Numbered from the stretch's first letter, positions 37,801-46,704 are shown. The stretch is 64,000 nucleotides of DNA from Vibrio sp. NTOU-M3 (GCF_040869035.1 NZ_CP162100.1:3100001-3164000); one strand, 5' to 3'. Program-made: numbers and translations. The notes: a model not told the origin generated them from the sequence alone.

Positions 37801-38014
37801 AGGCGCTGCTCAGCGCTTTAGTATCGGTATTGTTATCGTGGCGGGTCTAGCGATTGGTACCCTATTCACTCTGTTCGTACTGCCAGTGATCTATAGCTAC
37901 CTTGCTGAGAAACACAAGCCACTACCTGTTTTTGTTGAAGACAAAGATCTGGAAAAGCTAGCACGTGTTGATGAAGCAAAAGCGGCACAGCGCCAAATTG
38001 CCGAACAGCAATAA
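34892..38014 (+). CDS. vexB: RND multidrug efflux transporter (VexB-like)
   Basis: A 1040-residue inner membrane RND pump. The N terminus MRFTDVFIKRPVLA is typical. The proton-relay aspartates lie in GLVVDDAIVVLENVDRH of TM4, and the second-half motifs are intact (GLITKHGILICEVAKEEQ). Twelve helices and two large periplasmic loops fit the length. It exports bile salts, detergents and drugs with VexA and a TolC-type channel, driven by proton influx. The gene names are given by similarity and operon layout to V. cholerae vexRAB; the identity is likely but not verified. Confidence 0.93.
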   Translation: MRFTDVFIKRPVLAVSISFLIALLGLQAVFKMQVREYPEMTNTVVTVTTSYYGASADLIQGFITQPLEQAVAQADNIDYMTSQSVLGKSTITVNMKLNTDPNAALSDILAKTNSVRSQLPKEAEDPTVTMSTGATTAVLYIGFTSDELSSSQITDYLERVINPQLFTINGVSKVDLYGGMKYALRVWLDPAKMAALKLTATDVMGVLNANNYQSATGQVTGEFVLYNGSADTQVSNVDELKNLVVKSGEGEVIRLGDIAKVTLEKSHDVYRASANGQEAVVAAINAAPSANPINIAADVLDLLPQLERNLPSNIKMNVMYDSTIAINESIHEVIKTIIEAAVIVLVVITLFLGSFRAVVIPIVTIPLSLIGVAMVMQGMGFSWNLMTLLAMVLAIGLVVDDAIVVLENVDRHLKEGESPFRAAIIGTREIAVPVIAMTLTLGAVYAPIALMGGITGSLFKEFALTLAGAVFVSGIVALTLSPMMCSKMLKANEKPSKFEQKVHHVLEGMTNRYEGMLRAVMAHRPVVIAFALIVFASLPVLFKFIPSELAPSEDKGVVVLMGTGPSNANLDYLQNTMNDVNKILSDQPEVEFAQVFTGVPNSNQAFGLATLKPWSQREASQADVTKRVGDLVSDVPGMAVTAFQMPELPGAGSGLPIQFVVTTPNSFESLYTIASDILTEVTSSPMFVYSDLDLKYDSATMKIKIDKDKAGAYGVTMQDIGVTLGTMMADGYVNRIDLNGRSYEVIPQVERKWRLNPESMKNYYVRAADGKAVPLGSLITIDVVAEPRSLPHFNQLNSATVGAVPAPGTAMGDAINWFENIAETKLPTGYNHDYMGEARQFVTEGSALYATFGLALAIIFLVLAIQFESIRDPIVIMVSVPLAVCGALIALAWGMATMNIYSQVGLITLVGLITKHGILICEVAKEEQLHNKLSRIDAVMEAAKVRLRPILMTTAAMIAGLIPLMYATGAGAAQRFSIGIVIVAGLAIGTLFTLFVLPVIYSYLAEKHKPLPVFVEDKDLEKLARVDEAKAAQRQIAEQQ

Positions 38015-38036
38015 TGCGTTAGGACAGCCATAGAAC

Positions 38037-38064
38037 AAAAGGCCACTTCGGTGGCCTTTTTTAA
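38037..38064 (+). terminator. Terminator of the efflux operon
   Basis: AAAAGGCCAC-TTCG-GTGGCCTTTTTT, a stable UUCG-loop stem with a U tract. Confidence 0.9.
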
Positions 38065-38166
38065 TACCCTTAAGATGGCAATGCGTCTCTTTTTTGCTCT
38101 TCAAGTAGCGACTTTCCCGTATCAATTACATAGAATGTAGACAAATCGAAAGGAGTTTTAGTCATC

Positions 38167-38418
38167 ATGTTTGACCCAAAGAAACTAGAGCAAATCGCTA
38201 AACAAATTCATGACTCAATGCCAGCCCCTGTTAAAGAGCTTGGCGCTGATGTAGACCAAAAAGTTCGTCAGGTAATTCAAGGTCAATTAAACAAATTAGA
38301 CGTTGTTAGCCGCGAAGAGTTTGATGTGCAAACACAAGTCCTGTTGCGCACTCGCCAAAAGCTGAATGAAATGGAAGCTAAACTAGCAGAGCTGGAAACC
38401 AAGCTGGCTGACAAATAA
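38167..38418 (+). CDS. ubiK: Ubiquinone biosynthesis accessory factor UbiK
   Basis: 83 residues, YqiC/BMFP family: amphipathic N-terminal helix ([25 protein letters not shown]), then a C-terminal trimeric coiled coil ([28 protein letters not shown]). UbiK works with UbiJ (also in this window, at 56473) as an assembly factor for the aerobic ubiquinone complex. AAAGGAG lies upstream with long spacing. Confidence 0.92.
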   Translation: MFDPKKLEQIAKQIHDSMPAPVKELGADVDQKVRQVIQGQLNKLDVVSREEFDVQTQVLLRTRQKLNEMEAKLAELETKLADK

Positions 38419-38443
38419 CAGAGACTTTAATAAGTACCAAAGA

Positions 38444-38474
38444 AAAAGGCTTACCCCATTGGAGTAAGCCTTTT
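38444..38474. terminator. Bidirectional terminator between ubiK and ilvC
   Basis: AAAAGGCTTAC and GTAAGCCTTTT form an 11-bp perfect stem with U tracts on both strands. Confidence 0.9.
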
Positions 38475-38507
38475 ATTTAGATGTTGTGTTTTCTTTTGTA
38501 TTTATTG

Positions 38508-38526
38508 ACCCCAGTCTGTCTGGGGT
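38508..38526 (-). terminator. Second hairpin downstream of ilvC
   Basis: ACCCCAG-TCTGT-CTGGGGT, a 7-bp stem a few bases after the ilvC stop, with a poor U tract. It probably acts together with the stronger terminator beyond it. Confidence 0.5.
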
Positions 38527-38533
38527 TCTTTAA

Positions 38534-40018
38534 TTAACCGCCAACGGCAATTCTTTTCATGTCGCTCATGTATGAGCGTAGCTCTTCGCCGATGTACTCA
38601 ACTGGGTGGTTACGAATCGCATCGTTCACAGCAATCAGTGTTGCGTTGTCCACTTGGTTAGAAGACTCACCTAAGCCTTTACCAATTACATCTGTTGCAA
38701 CAGATGGCATGAACTTCTCACGCAGTAGCGGTGTTGCAACGTTCGCAAATAGGTAGTTACCGTATTCAGCCGTGTCAGAGATCACCACGTTCATCTCATA
38801 TAGACGCTTACGTGCAATAGTGTTTGCAATCAGTGGTAGCTCGTGTAGAGATTCGTAGTAAGCCGACTCATCAATGATGCCCGATGCTGTCATCGCTTCA
38901 AATGCCAGTTCAACACCAGCACGAACCATCGCAACCATTAGAATGCCGTTATCAAAGTACTCTTGCTCAGTGATCTCTGCATTCGTTTCTGGGTAGTTTT
39001 CAAATGCCGTCTCACCCGTTTCTGCACGCCAGCCAAGTAGGTTTGCGTCATCGTTCGCCCAGTCAGCCATCATAGTGCTAGAGAAGTGGCCAGTGATGAT
39101 GTCATCCATGTGCTTGTTGTAAAGCGGACGCATCAGCTCTTTTAGCTCTTCAGAAAGCTCAAACGCTTTAATTTTTGCTGGGTTAGATAGGCGATCCATC
39201 ATATGAGTGATGCCACCAAACTTCAGTGCTTCAGTGATGGTTTCCCAACCGTATTGCAGCAGTTTACCTGCGTAGCCTGGGTCAATACCGTCTGCAACCA
39301 TCTTCTCGTAACATACGATAGAACCCGCTTGCAGCATGCCACAAAGGATAGTTTGCTCACCCATAAGGTCAGACTTAACCTCAGCAACAAAAGAAGATTC
39401 TAGACAGCCAGCACGGTGACCACCTGTACCTGCTGCCCATGCTTTAGCGATATCCCAACCTTCACCTTTTGGATCGTTTTCTGGGTGAACAGCAATCAGA
39501 GTCGGAACACCAAAGCCACGTTTGTATTCTTCACGAACTTCCGTACCCGGACACTTAGGTGCAACCATCACAACCGTTAGGTCTTTACGGATTTGCATGC
39601 CTTCTTCAACCACGTTAAAACCGTGTGAGTAACCCAGTGCTGCGCCTTCTTTCATTAGCGGCATTACGGTTTCAACCACGTTAGTGTGCTGCTTATCTGG
39701 CGTAAGGTTTACAACTAGGTCAGCTTGAGGAATTAGCGTTTCATAGCTGCCAACTTCAAAACCGTTCTCTTTTGCGTTTTTGTAAGATTGACGCTGCTCG
39801 TCGATCGCAGCTTGACGAAGTGCATACGCAACATCCAAACCTGAATCACGCATGTTCAGACCTTGGTTAAGGCCCTGAGCACCACAACCCACGATAACCA
39901 CTTTCTTACCTTTCAGGTAATCCGCTTCTGTTGCGAATTCCCTGCGGTCCATAAAACGACAACGACCAAGTTGGTCTAGTTGCTGACGAAGGTTTAATGT
40001 ATTGAAATAGTTAGCCAT
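38534..40018 (-). CDS. ilvC: Ketol-acid reductoisomerase (class II)
   Basis: 494 residues, the long class II enzyme as in E. coli (491). NADPH site [17 protein letters not shown], with [21 protein letters not shown] as the NADPH-specific loop. Mg2+ and catalytic residues lie in the two C-terminal knotted domains ([26 protein letters not shown]). It isomerises and reduces acetolactate in valine/isoleucine synthesis. AAGGAGAG precedes the ATG. It is divergent from its regulator ilvY. Confidence 0.97.
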   Translation of the reverse strand: MANYFNTLNLRQQLDQLGRCRFMDRREFATEADYLKGKKVVIVGCGAQGLNQGLNMRDSGLDVAYALRQAAIDEQRQSYKNAKENGFEVGSYETLIPQADLVVNLTPDKQHTNVVETVMPLMKEGAALGYSHGFNVVEEGMQIRKDLTVVMVAPKCPGTEVREEYKRGFGVPTLIAVHPENDPKGEGWDIAKAWAAGTGGHRAGCLESSFVAEVKSDLMGEQTILCGMLQAGSIVCYEKMVADGIDPGYAGKLLQYGWETITEALKFGGITHMMDRLSNPAKIKAFELSEELKELMRPLYNKHMDDIITGHFSSTMMADWANDDANLLGWRAETGETAFENYPETNAEITEQEYFDNGILMVAMVRAGVELAFEAMTASGIIDESAYYESLHELPLIANTIARKRLYEMNVVISDTAEYGNYLFANVATPLLREKFMPSVATDVIGKGLGESSNQVDNATLIAVNDAIRNHPVEYIGEELRSYMSDMKRIAVGG

Positions 40019-40129
40019 TGTGGGGCTCTCCTTTAAGAATTTTTCCGTTAGGTCGATATGTCACTATCGAATGACTTGATACTAAAACAGACATTCGGTT
40101 GCTTAAAGTGATATATTCACAATTACTTA

Positions 40130-40144
40130 TTGCAATTTTTGCAA
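40130..40144. promoter_or_regulatory. Probable IlvY operator
   Basis: Inverted repeat TTGCAA-TTT-TTGCAA in the 144-bp divergent ilvC-ilvY region, immediately upstream of ilvY. A LysR-type site with this half-sequence fits the position expected for IlvY, but the binding-site assignment is an inference from position and symmetry. Confidence 0.5.
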
Positions 40145-40162
40145 CACGGATATGACCTATTG

Positions 40163-41053
40163 ATGAACATTAAGAGCCTGCAGTTATTCATTCATTTGTG
40201 TGAAAGTAAAAGCTTTGCCCGCACCGCATCAACTATGCACATCAGCCCTTCTGCGCTAAGCCGTCAAATCCAAAAACTGGAGGCTGAAACCCATCAGGTT
40301 TTATTTTTACGTGATAACCGCAGCGTAGAGCTAACCCCAGCGGCCAAAAAACTGCTGCCAGTAGCGATGAAAATCCTTGGTGAGTGGCAAAACTACAATG
40401 CGCTACTTCAAGGTCATGAGCAGGAATTAAAAGGTGAGATCCGATTGTTTTGCTCTGTCACGGCCAGTTATAGCCACCTGCCTGAGCTGCTCTCTGAATT
40501 TCGACTTCAGCATCCTTATATTGAGTTTAAGCTGTCAACGGGAGACCCCGCACAAGCCATAGAAAAAGTGCTGTCCGACCAAGCAGACATAGCTATCTCA
40601 GCCCTGCCCGATCAACTGCCCGCTCGAATTGAATTTGAAACCATCAGTGAAATTCCACTTTCGGTCATCGCCCCCAGTGGTATCAGCAACTTTGCCGAAC
40701 AACTGCATGCAGAGCAACCTAACTGGAGTACCATTCCTTTTATCGTCCCTGAAGCAGGTACGGCAAGAGAACGCGCCAATACCTGGTTTAAAACCATGAA
40801 AATCAAACCCAATATATACGCACAAGTCTCTGGTCATGAGGCGATCGTCAGTATGGTAGCTCTTGGCTGCGGAGTCGGTATTGCGCCAGATGTGGTGATC
40901 AATAACAGTCCAGTCAGAGATAAAATTGAACGACTCAAAGTTGCCTCCATTGAACCATTTAAGCTGGGGGTATGCTGCAAACGCTCACAACTGGATAACC
41001 CACTCATTCGAGCGCTATGGCAAGTTGCCCAAAGTAAGTTTATCGCGCCATAA
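40163..41053 (+). CDS. ilvY: LysR-type activator IlvY
   Basis: 296 residues from ATG 40163; homologues start at this point. N-terminal winged helix (FARTASTMHISPSALSRQIQKLE, residues ~18-42), then a LysR substrate domain collinear with E. coli IlvY (IRLFCSVTASYSHLPELLSEFRLQHP; GHEAIVSMVALGCGVGIAPD). It activates ilvC when bound to acetolactate or acetohydroxybutyrate and represses itself. Divergent placement next to ilvC supports the name. Confidence 0.93.
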   Translation: MNIKSLQLFIHLCESKSFARTASTMHISPSALSRQIQKLEAETHQVLFLRDNRSVELTPAAKKLLPVAMKILGEWQNYNALLQGHEQELKGEIRLFCSVTASYSHLPELLSEFRLQHPYIEFKLSTGDPAQAIEKVLSDQADIAISALPDQLPARIEFETISEIPLSVIAPSGISNFAEQLHAEQPNWSTIPFIVPEAGTARERANTWFKTMKIKPNIYAQVSGHEAIVSMVALGCGVGIAPDVVINNSPVRDKIERLKVASIEPFKLGVCCKRSQLDNPLIRALWQVAQSKFIAP

Positions 41054-41067
41054 GTGACCCAAAATAT

Positions 41068-41096
41068 AAAAAAGCCACGCGATGCGTGGCTTTTTT
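41068..41096. terminator. Bidirectional terminator between ilvY and hemN
   Basis: AAAAAAGCCACGC-GAT-GCGTGGCTTTTTT, perfect and symmetrical, between convergent genes. Confidence 0.92.
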
Positions 41097-41113
41097 AATT
41101 TGGAAAATTGGGC

Positions 41114-42502
41114 TTAAATCACCCGAGAAAATTGTTGCTGGCGCGCTTTGTCTCGCAGGTACTTATCAAAACACATACAGATATTGCGGATCAGCAAGCG
41201 CCCGCGCAGAGTGACACGAATTTCACTCTCATCCACTTCAACCAGTTGGTCATTGATAAAAGTTTGCAGTAATTCCAAGTCTTGCTTGAAGTAGTGGTTA
41301 AACTCGACCTTAAATTCGCGTTCAATCTGAGTTTTATCCAGTTTAAAATTACAAATCAACTGCTTGATTACTTCACGTCGAAGTAAGTCATCACTATCGA
41401 GTGATACCCCTTTCCATAAAGCGTGACGTTGCTCATTCACCTGAGCATAGTACTTTTTCAACTCTTTTTGGTTTTGTGCATAAGCATCACCAATCATCGA
41501 AATCGCCGACACACCGAATCCAACCAAGTCACATTCACCTTGCGTCGTATAACCTTGGAAATTTCGGTGCAAAATGCCACTGCGCTGAGCAATGGCAAGC
41601 TCATCATCTGGCTGAGCAAAATGATCCATACCGATGAACTGGTAGCCCGCATCCGTCAATGTCGCAATGGTGTATTGTAGGATCGCCATTTTCTCTTCAG
41701 CGATAGGCAAATCTTCATCTTTAATCTTACGCTGCGCTGCAAAAAGTTGAGGCATATGCGCGTAGTTAAAGACAGATAAGCGACCCGGTTGCATCTTCAA
41801 AACCTGATCTAAGGTTTCAGCAAATGAAGCTTTGGTTTGTTTTGGCAAGCCGTAAATCAAATCAAGGTTAGTCGAGCGGAACCCCAGCTCTTTAGCGCGA
41901 GCAACCATCGCAATAATGAAATCTTCATCTTGCTCACGGTTAACCAACTGCTGCACTTCTTTATTAAAGTCCTGAACACCAATACTTAGACGGTTAAAAC
42001 CTTCACCACGCAGGTGATCCAGCATATCCAGTTCGATTTCACGTGGGTCTACTTCAATGCTGATCTCAGCGGTCTCTTCAAAAAAGAATTCGCCACGCAG
42101 TATCGCCATAATGCGGCTGATCTGCTCTTCAGATAAGAAGGTAGGCGTGCCACCACCAAAATGCAGTTGGGTCACACGACGCCCTTGCAGCAAAGCGGCT
42201 CGTGTGCGGATTTCTTGTTCTAAAACATCAAGGTACTCGTCTGCTTTATGTGCATGACGGGTAATGACTTTATTACAACCACAGTAGTAACAAAGCTTAT
42301 GACAGAACGGGATATGAATATAAAGAGACAGTGGGCGCTCTGGATATGACGTGCAAGCCATATCGTAATCGGCAACCGTGAACGCTTCATGGAACTCCAC
42401 CGCTGTCGGGTATGAGGTGTAGCGAGGACCAGAGTAGTTGTACTTATCAAGCATGGCTTGATCCCATACGATTTGCTGACTAGCGACGACTTGCTGCGAC
42501 AT
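41114..42502 (-). CDS. hemN: Oxygen-independent coproporphyrinogen III oxidase
   Basis: A 462-residue radical SAM enzyme. The [4Fe-4S] motif CHKLCYYCGC has the HemN-specific CxxxCxxCxC spacing, followed by the HFGGGTPTFL glycine-rich SAM segment. The conserved VGFGVSAISMIGD and C-terminal HemN domain are present. It makes protoporphyrinogen IX without oxygen. I chose ATG 42502 (MSQQVV); codons to 42535 are not conserved. A convincing FNR box was not seen upstream. Confidence 0.95.
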   Translation of the reverse strand: MSQQVVASQQIVWDQAMLDKYNYSGPRYTSYPTAVEFHEAFTVADYDMACTSYPERPLSLYIHIPFCHKLCYYCGCNKVITRHAHKADEYLDVLEQEIRTRAALLQGRRVTQLHFGGGTPTFLSEEQISRIMAILRGEFFFEETAEISIEVDPREIELDMLDHLRGEGFNRLSIGVQDFNKEVQQLVNREQDEDFIIAMVARAKELGFRSTNLDLIYGLPKQTKASFAETLDQVLKMQPGRLSVFNYAHMPQLFAAQRKIKDEDLPIAEEKMAILQYTIATLTDAGYQFIGMDHFAQPDDELAIAQRSGILHRNFQGYTTQGECDLVGFGVSAISMIGDAYAQNQKELKKYYAQVNEQRHALWKGVSLDSDDLLRREVIKQLICNFKLDKTQIEREFKVEFNHYFKQDLELLQTFINDQLVEVDESEIRVTLRGRLLIRNICMCFDKYLRDKARQQQFSRVI

Positions 42503-42630
42503 GGTACTTTTCCGTTTACGACTGATTAAGTTCAATACTAATTATGAACGGCTATTTTGCCACACCGTGTCTGTACACGTCGGCATGGAAAAAGCTTTTT
42601 AAGTATAAATGTTCAGAACTGATAACTCGA

Positions 42631-42659
42631 TCACTGGCATCAAATACCAGTGATCAAGC
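42631..42659 (-). terminator. Hairpin after the DUF2489 gene
   Basis: GATCACTGG and CCAGTGATC form a 9-bp perfect stem (9-base loop) immediately downstream of the stop. The U tract is absent, so this may be a 3'-end stabiliser rather than a strict terminator. Confidence 0.45.
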
Positions 42660-42663
42660 TGAA

Positions 42664-43152
42664 TTAAAGCATTTGGATGTTGATCTGATTGTTCAGAGGC
42701 TGAACTTGCTGCTTTAATTGCTGAAGTTCTTCAATGATGGCCTCTTGCAGACGAGACTCTGCTTTATGACGAGTTAAGTTTTGTTGCATGCGCTCTTTCT
42801 TGGCTAATGCTTGGCGCTCATCGCCTCGCTCCATATCTTTTACGATATGGTACAGCTCAGAAATAGCCGGATATTGCTTATCAAAATCAACGCGCTCTTC
42901 ACCTTGAACATAATCCATGATGCAGTAAACACGAATGCTGATTTCTGATAAGTCACATTGCCCTTGAATACCGGCCAGACACAACACCTGAACATTCTCA
43001 AAAATGTTGGCATTGCGCTTGTCGATTGCCAGCTTTTGGTGCTGCAACTGCAATTCCTTTTGCTTCTTAAGCTGGAGCAGAAGGTAACCTGCATACGATG
43101 CCAAGCCAATAATGATGGCTCCACCAGCAATGGCTAATAAGGTTACATTCAT
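42664..43152 (-). CDS. DUF2489 membrane-anchored protein
   Basis: 162 residues. One N-terminal membrane helix (~4-27), then a charged helical domain containing ENVQVLCLAGIQGQCDLSEISIRV, the core of DUF2489, and a C-terminal coiled coil. It is the last of three genes in the methyltransferase-yihI-DUF2489 operon, 9 bases after yihI. Its function is unknown. Confidence 0.8.
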   Translation of the reverse strand: MNVTLLAIAGGAIIIGLASYAGYLLLQLKKQKELQLQHQKLAIDKRNANIFENVQVLCLAGIQGQCDLSEISIRVYCIMDYVQGEERVDFDKQYPAISELYHIVKDMERGDERQALAKKERMQQNLTRHKAESRLQEAIIEELQQLKQQVQPLNNQINIQML

Positions 43153-43161
43153 AGCGGCTCG

Positions 43162-43716
43162 TTACCCTTTAAAATCGTTCAGATCGAGATCTTCAAACTG
43201 GGAAAGAAGATCATCATCAGAGGCTACTTTTTTGATCTTAGCTTTTGGCGCATCAACCACGTCATCCTCTTCTAGCTCTTCTTCTGGCTCTTCATAGATA
43301 CCCAGCTGCTTCATCAACACTTCAATGCGATTGAGTTTCTCATCGACGTATTTTTGTAAGCCAGAACCTAAGCTTTCACCGTTATCTAAGCGATCAAGCA
43401 ACACGTTCAACTGAGCGTCATTTTCCAGCATTTCCAGCTCTTTCTCAGCCGATACACGGCGCTCAGCTTTGCTTGGTTTTTTCACTGTCTCAACGATCAG
43501 TGGAATTTTCTTTTTACTGCCCAAGCGCGGATCGCGCTTTTGCTTTGCTTGCAATTCTTTTTGCGCTTTAGCTTCCGAGTTACGGGTACCCGTTTTCAAA
43601 CCTTTACGCTTTTTATCTTTCTTACGTAAACGACCTTCCACATCAGATTGGGTGCGGTTACGTACAACAATCAGGTCACCATTGCCACCTGATCGGTTTT
43701 TCTTTGAACGACTCAT
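43162..43716 (-). CDS. yihI: Der GTPase-activating protein YihI
   Basis: 184 residues. A basic N-terminal half (SRSKKNRSGG, many Lys/Arg) and an acidic C-terminal half ending in DDDLLSQFEDLDLNDF, as in YihI. It stimulates the GTPase Der (EngA) during 50S ribosome assembly. The start codon shares a base with the stop of the methyltransferase (TAATG), with GAAGG upstream. Confidence 0.92.
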   Translation of the reverse strand: MSRSKKNRSGGNGDLIVVRNRTQSDVEGRLRKKDKKRKGLKTGTRNSEAKAQKELQAKQKRDPRLGSKKKIPLIVETVKKPSKAERRVSAEKELEMLENDAQLNVLLDRLDNGESLGSGLQKYVDEKLNRIEVLMKQLGIYEEPEEELEEDDVVDAPKAKIKKVASDDDLLSQFEDLDLNDFKG

Positions 43717-44354
43717 TACTGGGCCTTCCTCAGTAAAATTACATCTTTACCAATAAATTCAAGCTCGAGCTGATCCCGCTCTGCCAGATATTCAAATGTA
43801 GCACGGCTAAAAAAGACCACGTGAGTTAAGTCATTTTTATAATGCCAACGAGCAAATGCCTCTACATCTATGACCATTTTGGTCATCAGACCAATCCAGC
43901 CACCTGGCTTAACTAAATTTAACCATTGCTGCCACACGATATCAGGTTGATAGAGATGTTCTATCACCTCGGTAGCAGTCATAAAGTCATACGTTGTTTC
44001 TAACACACTGGTATCAGGGTGGTAGTAAATATCGTACAACGCGACGTTGTGTCCCTGCTCTTGCAACATCAAAGAGAGTGTTGGCCCAGGACCACAACCA
44101 AAATCTAACCCATGAGAGTTGGCTGCAATGCGCTGAATCAGCGGATCAGCAATCCGGGACAGAAAACGGCGATAGCCTTGGTCACTGGGATCATTTTCAT
44201 GCAGATCATAGTGCGCTTTTTCCGCCTTTGCATCTAACCGTTGATTTGGATTGACGAACACCAGTTCACAACACTGACACTGAAGATACTCACGATGTTT
44301 ATCTTCAAAATAGAACTGCGACTCCTGCGCTCGACATAAAGGGCATGTATGCAT
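43716..44354 (-). CDS. Class I methyltransferase with N-terminal zinc ribbon
   Basis: 212 residues. A short N-terminal zinc-ribbon-like region (C4/C7 and C26/C29) is followed by a Rossmann methyltransferase domain with motif I LDFGCGPGPT, motif II acidic residue after VALYD, and TATEVIEHLYQPD. This resembles Methyltransf_23-type enzymes. The substrate is unknown. It is the first gene of the operon with yihI, which acts in ribosome assembly, so an rRNA or ribosomal-protein target is a possible but unproven guess. Confidence 0.82.
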   Translation of the reverse strand: MHTCPLCRAQESQFYFEDKHREYLQCQCCELVFVNPNQRLDAKAEKAHYDLHENDPSDQGYRRFLSRIADPLIQRIAANSHGLDFGCGPGPTLSLMLQEQGHNVALYDIYYHPDTSVLETTYDFMTATEVIEHLYQPDIVWQQWLNLVKPGGWIGLMTKMVIDVEAFARWHYKNDLTHVVFFSRATFEYLAERDQLELEFIGKDVILLRKAQ

Positions 44355-44536
44355 ACAGACATCCTCAAACAGGGATGCGAAACATACCAGAAACTGACCT
44401 TAGAGTGGAGCACTATTGTGCAATTAATCATCGATTCATGAAAAAATTCGTAAACCGGAAGGAATTTCGTGGAGAAGATAGCAAGGAGACGGTAGTTGAT
44501 GGCAACAACATGTTGGTTCTAGAGGGATGAACCAAT

Positions 44537-44564
44537 AAAAAAAGCGATGGGAAATCCCCATCGC
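44537..44564 (-). terminator. Terminator of the second Csr RNA
   Basis: AGCGATGGG and CCCATCGCT stem on the minus strand followed by seven T (plus strand AAAAAAA). Confidence 0.9.
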
Positions 44565-44940
44565 TTTCTAAATGCCTTTATCAGGCGAAACTGTGTTGTA
44601 CACACATGTGTACCCCAATAATCCTTTTGTTTTTCGAGCTTTCCCTGCCAAAAAGGTGTCGTTTTCCATCGTCCTGATGAATTTTGGCTTTCCTAATGAC
44701 GTCCTGTTTACTGGGCTAATCCTTAGCCTGCTCCATTACGCTGTCTAAACCATCAGACAATGTGACCATCCGTATCGGGTTCGCATCCTGCTAACCAAAC
44801 GTCCATGCATTCCACACTCAAGCATCCTTTGCTTGCATCCTTGGAAGCCACCTTGGCCTGCTATTCCTTGTTCAGCTCCTTGCCGATGTGTCCACTTTAC
44901 CGCTTCAGCACTGACAAACAACCTATCGAGCAAATAATTT
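44537..44940 (-). ncRNA. CsrB-family regulatory RNA (second)
   Basis: Minus strand between ~44940 and 44537 carries about 17 GGA triplets, many as AAGGA, CAGGA or TGGA, plus one in the terminator. No plausible coding frame fits. It ends in AAAGCGATGGG-GATTT-CCCATCGCTTTTTTT. It is about 400 nt long. It should titrate CsrA. Start is estimated from a TAAAAT -10 at 44947-44952; the matching -35 (GATGGA) is poor, as expected for an activator-dependent promoter. A TGTAAG half-site of the GacA/VarA type lies about 80 bases further upstream (~45035). Confidence 0.85.
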
Positions 44941-44946
44941 GTGTTT

Positions 44947-44975
44947 ATTTTATCAACAGCAAACGCATTTCCATC
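44947..44975 (-). promoter_or_regulatory. Predicted promoter of the second Csr RNA
   Basis: TAAAAT -10 with a degenerate -35 (GATGGA, 17-bp spacing) on the minus strand. Weak -35 and upstream TGTAAG suggest dependence on a VarA-type activator. Confidence 0.4.
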
Positions 44976-45123
44976 TATTTCAAATAGTTACCTATTTCTA
45001 TACGGAAAGTTCATCGCAAACGAATGGGCGATCTCTTACAAAGTGAATAGACAGTTAGACCCATTCGATGAATTTTTAAGTGTGACTTTGACCGCAAAGT
45101 ACCATTAGGTTTTGCTTAAAAAG

Positions 45124-45155
45124 AAAAAGCCTCGGTGAAATACCGAGGCTTTTTC
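45124..45155 (-). terminator. Terminator of the cytochrome c4 gene
   Basis: AAAAAGCCTCGGT-ATTTC-ACCGAGGCTTTTT on the minus strand, perfect stem with U tract. Confidence 0.9.
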
Positions 45156-45186
45156 AATACAACATTGCTCGAACGAATAAGAAAAC

Positions 45187-45804
45187 TTAGTGCAGGCCAC
45201 CAACGTATTTCGACAGTGTTTCAATATCGTCGTCGGTCAGTTTCTTCGCGATATCACGCATCATTGCATTCATATCATTGTTACGAGAACCATCACGGAA
45301 TTTGAGTAGCTGAGCTTTGATGTAGTCAGCATGCTGACCAGAAATTTTCGGGAAACCTGAGAGCTCAGTACCATCACCACGTGGGCCATGACACGCGATA
45401 CATGCTGTCAGACCACGTTCCATATCACCAGCGCTGTACAGCACTTTACCTCGTTCAACCACATTTTCAGGTGTGGTGTTATGCGCAAGAGGTAAAGATG
45501 CGTAATACGCTGCCAGATCCGCCATGTCCTCTTCTGACAGTGGCATAGCCATACCACTCATCACAGGATCATAACGACCTTGTTTACCGCCACTGGTCAT
45601 CCCTAATTTCAGATCTTTCAGCTGCTTCTCAATATATTTAGCATGCTGACCAGCTAAACTAGGATACATAGCGAGTTGACTGTTGCCGTCAGCACCATGG
45701 CAGGCAACACACGTTTGGGATTTTGCTTTACCAGCTTCAATACTGCCTTGGGCCCATACAGAGCAGCTGGCTAATAGTGTAAAGATTAGCGCTAATTTCT
45801 TCAT
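45187..45804 (-). CDS. Cytochrome c4 (dihaem)
   Basis: 205 residues. Signal peptide (~19, ending SVWAQ), then two tandem class I cytochrome domains with haem motifs CVACH (C32-H36) and CIACH (C135-H139). Each has a downstream axial Met region ([13 protein letters not shown] and [15 protein letters not shown]). It transfers electrons to terminal oxidases in the periplasm. It is divergent from engB, with GGAATGTC before the ATG. The neighbour pair c4-engB is common in gammaproteobacteria. Confidence 0.94.
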   Translation of the reverse strand: MKKLALIFTLLASCSVWAQGSIEAGKAKSQTCVACHGADGNSQLAMYPSLAGQHAKYIEKQLKDLKLGMTSGGKQGRYDPVMSGMAMPLSEEDMADLAAYYASLPLAHNTTPENVVERGKVLYSAGDMERGLTACIACHGPRGDGTELSGFPKISGQHADYIKAQLLKFRDGSRNNDMNAMMRDIAKKLTDDDIETLSKYVGGLH

Positions 45805-45952
45805 GACATTCCATTATAATTATCAAGCTTCCGGTACCACTCTGCGTTGCCACTCATGGTACAATAGGCGACCTTATGCCGAGCACGGTTATTTTACACA
45901 ATTTCACAAAAAAGTAATCAATCGACTACACAAAGTCGAGATGGAGTTAACA

Positions 45953-46618
45953 GTGAGCGTAAAAATTCATTATCAAAACACTCATTTCATCACTAGTGCA
46001 CCTGACATTCGTCACTTGCCAGAGGATGAAGGTATCGAAGTTGCGTTCGCAGGACGCTCCAATGCGGGTAAGTCTAGCTCTCTTAACCGACTGACGAACC
46101 AAAAGAGCTTAGCAAAGACATCCAAGACACCCGGCCGAACTCAGCTTATTAACCTGTTTAAAGTGACAGAAGGCTGCCATATCGTCGATCTTCCTGGATA
46201 TGGCTTCGCACAAGTACCACTAGAAATGAAGAAAAAATGGCAAAAATCTCTCGGTGAATACCTGCAAAAGCGCCAATGCCTAAAGGGGTTGGTGGTCCTA
46301 ATGGATATTCGCCATCCAATGAAGGATCTCGACCAGCAGCTGATTTACTGGGCCGTCGATAGTGGTATTCCCGTTCAAGTCTTGCTCACCAAAGCGGATA
46401 AGCTAAAAAGTGGCGCTCGCAAAGCTCAAGTGTTAAAAATTCGTGAATCAGCACTCGCTTTTGGTGGCGATGTTAATGTTGCTGCTTTCTCGTCTTTGAA
46501 AGGGCTTGGTGTTGATGTACTGCGCAATAAGCTCGACGAATGGTTCGCTCCAGCACTTGCGATGACGCTTACGGAAGAAATCGTTGAAGAGCAACAAGCC
46601 GACGACGAACAAGAGTAA
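45953..46618 (+). CDS. engB: Ribosome biogenesis GTP-binding protein YsxC/EngB (YihA)
   Basis: 221 residues from GTG 45953, six bases after GGAG. Homologues begin at this point and the long upstream extension into the c4 promoter is not coding. GTPase motifs: G1 [10 protein letters not shown]2 TPGRTQLI, G3 DLPGYG, G4 LTKADK, G5 FSSL. Essential for 50S subunit assembly. The acidic tail ([14 protein letters not shown]) resembles other vibrio versions. Confidence 0.94.
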   Translation: MSVKIHYQNTHFITSAPDIRHLPEDEGIEVAFAGRSNAGKSSSLNRLTNQKSLAKTSKTPGRTQLINLFKVTEGCHIVDLPGYGFAQVPLEMKKKWQKSLGEYLQKRQCLKGLVVLMDIRHPMKDLDQQLIYWAVDSGIPVQVLLTKADKLKSGARKAQVLKIRESALAFGGDVNVAAFSSLKGLGVDVLRNKLDEWFAPALAMTLTEEIVEEQQADDEQE

Positions 46619-46638
46619 ATATCCTGTAATAAATCATC

Positions 46639-46664
46639 AGCCCTGCCCAGTGCAGGGCTTTTTT
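46639..46664 (+). terminator. Terminator of engB
   Basis: AGCCCTGC-CCAGT-GCAGGGCT followed by TTTTTG. Confidence 0.9.
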
Positions 46665-46673
46665 GTCTCTCAC

Positions 46674-46704
46674 ATATAAAAATCCCCACCTTTCTAGGCG
46701 GGGA
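46674..46704 (-). terminator. Terminator of the candidate small RNA
   Basis: 8-bp stem (one G-U pair) and a U tract only on the minus strand, showing leftward transcription. Confidence 0.7.

Noticed and set aside
44745..44933. Minus-strand 62-codon frame
   Set aside because: It lies entirely inside the GGA-rich Csr RNA and its sequence is explained by the repeated motif.
45683..45952. Long N-terminal extension of engB
   Set aside because: It is antisense to the cytochrome c4 gene and its promoter; homologues begin at the GTG at 45953.
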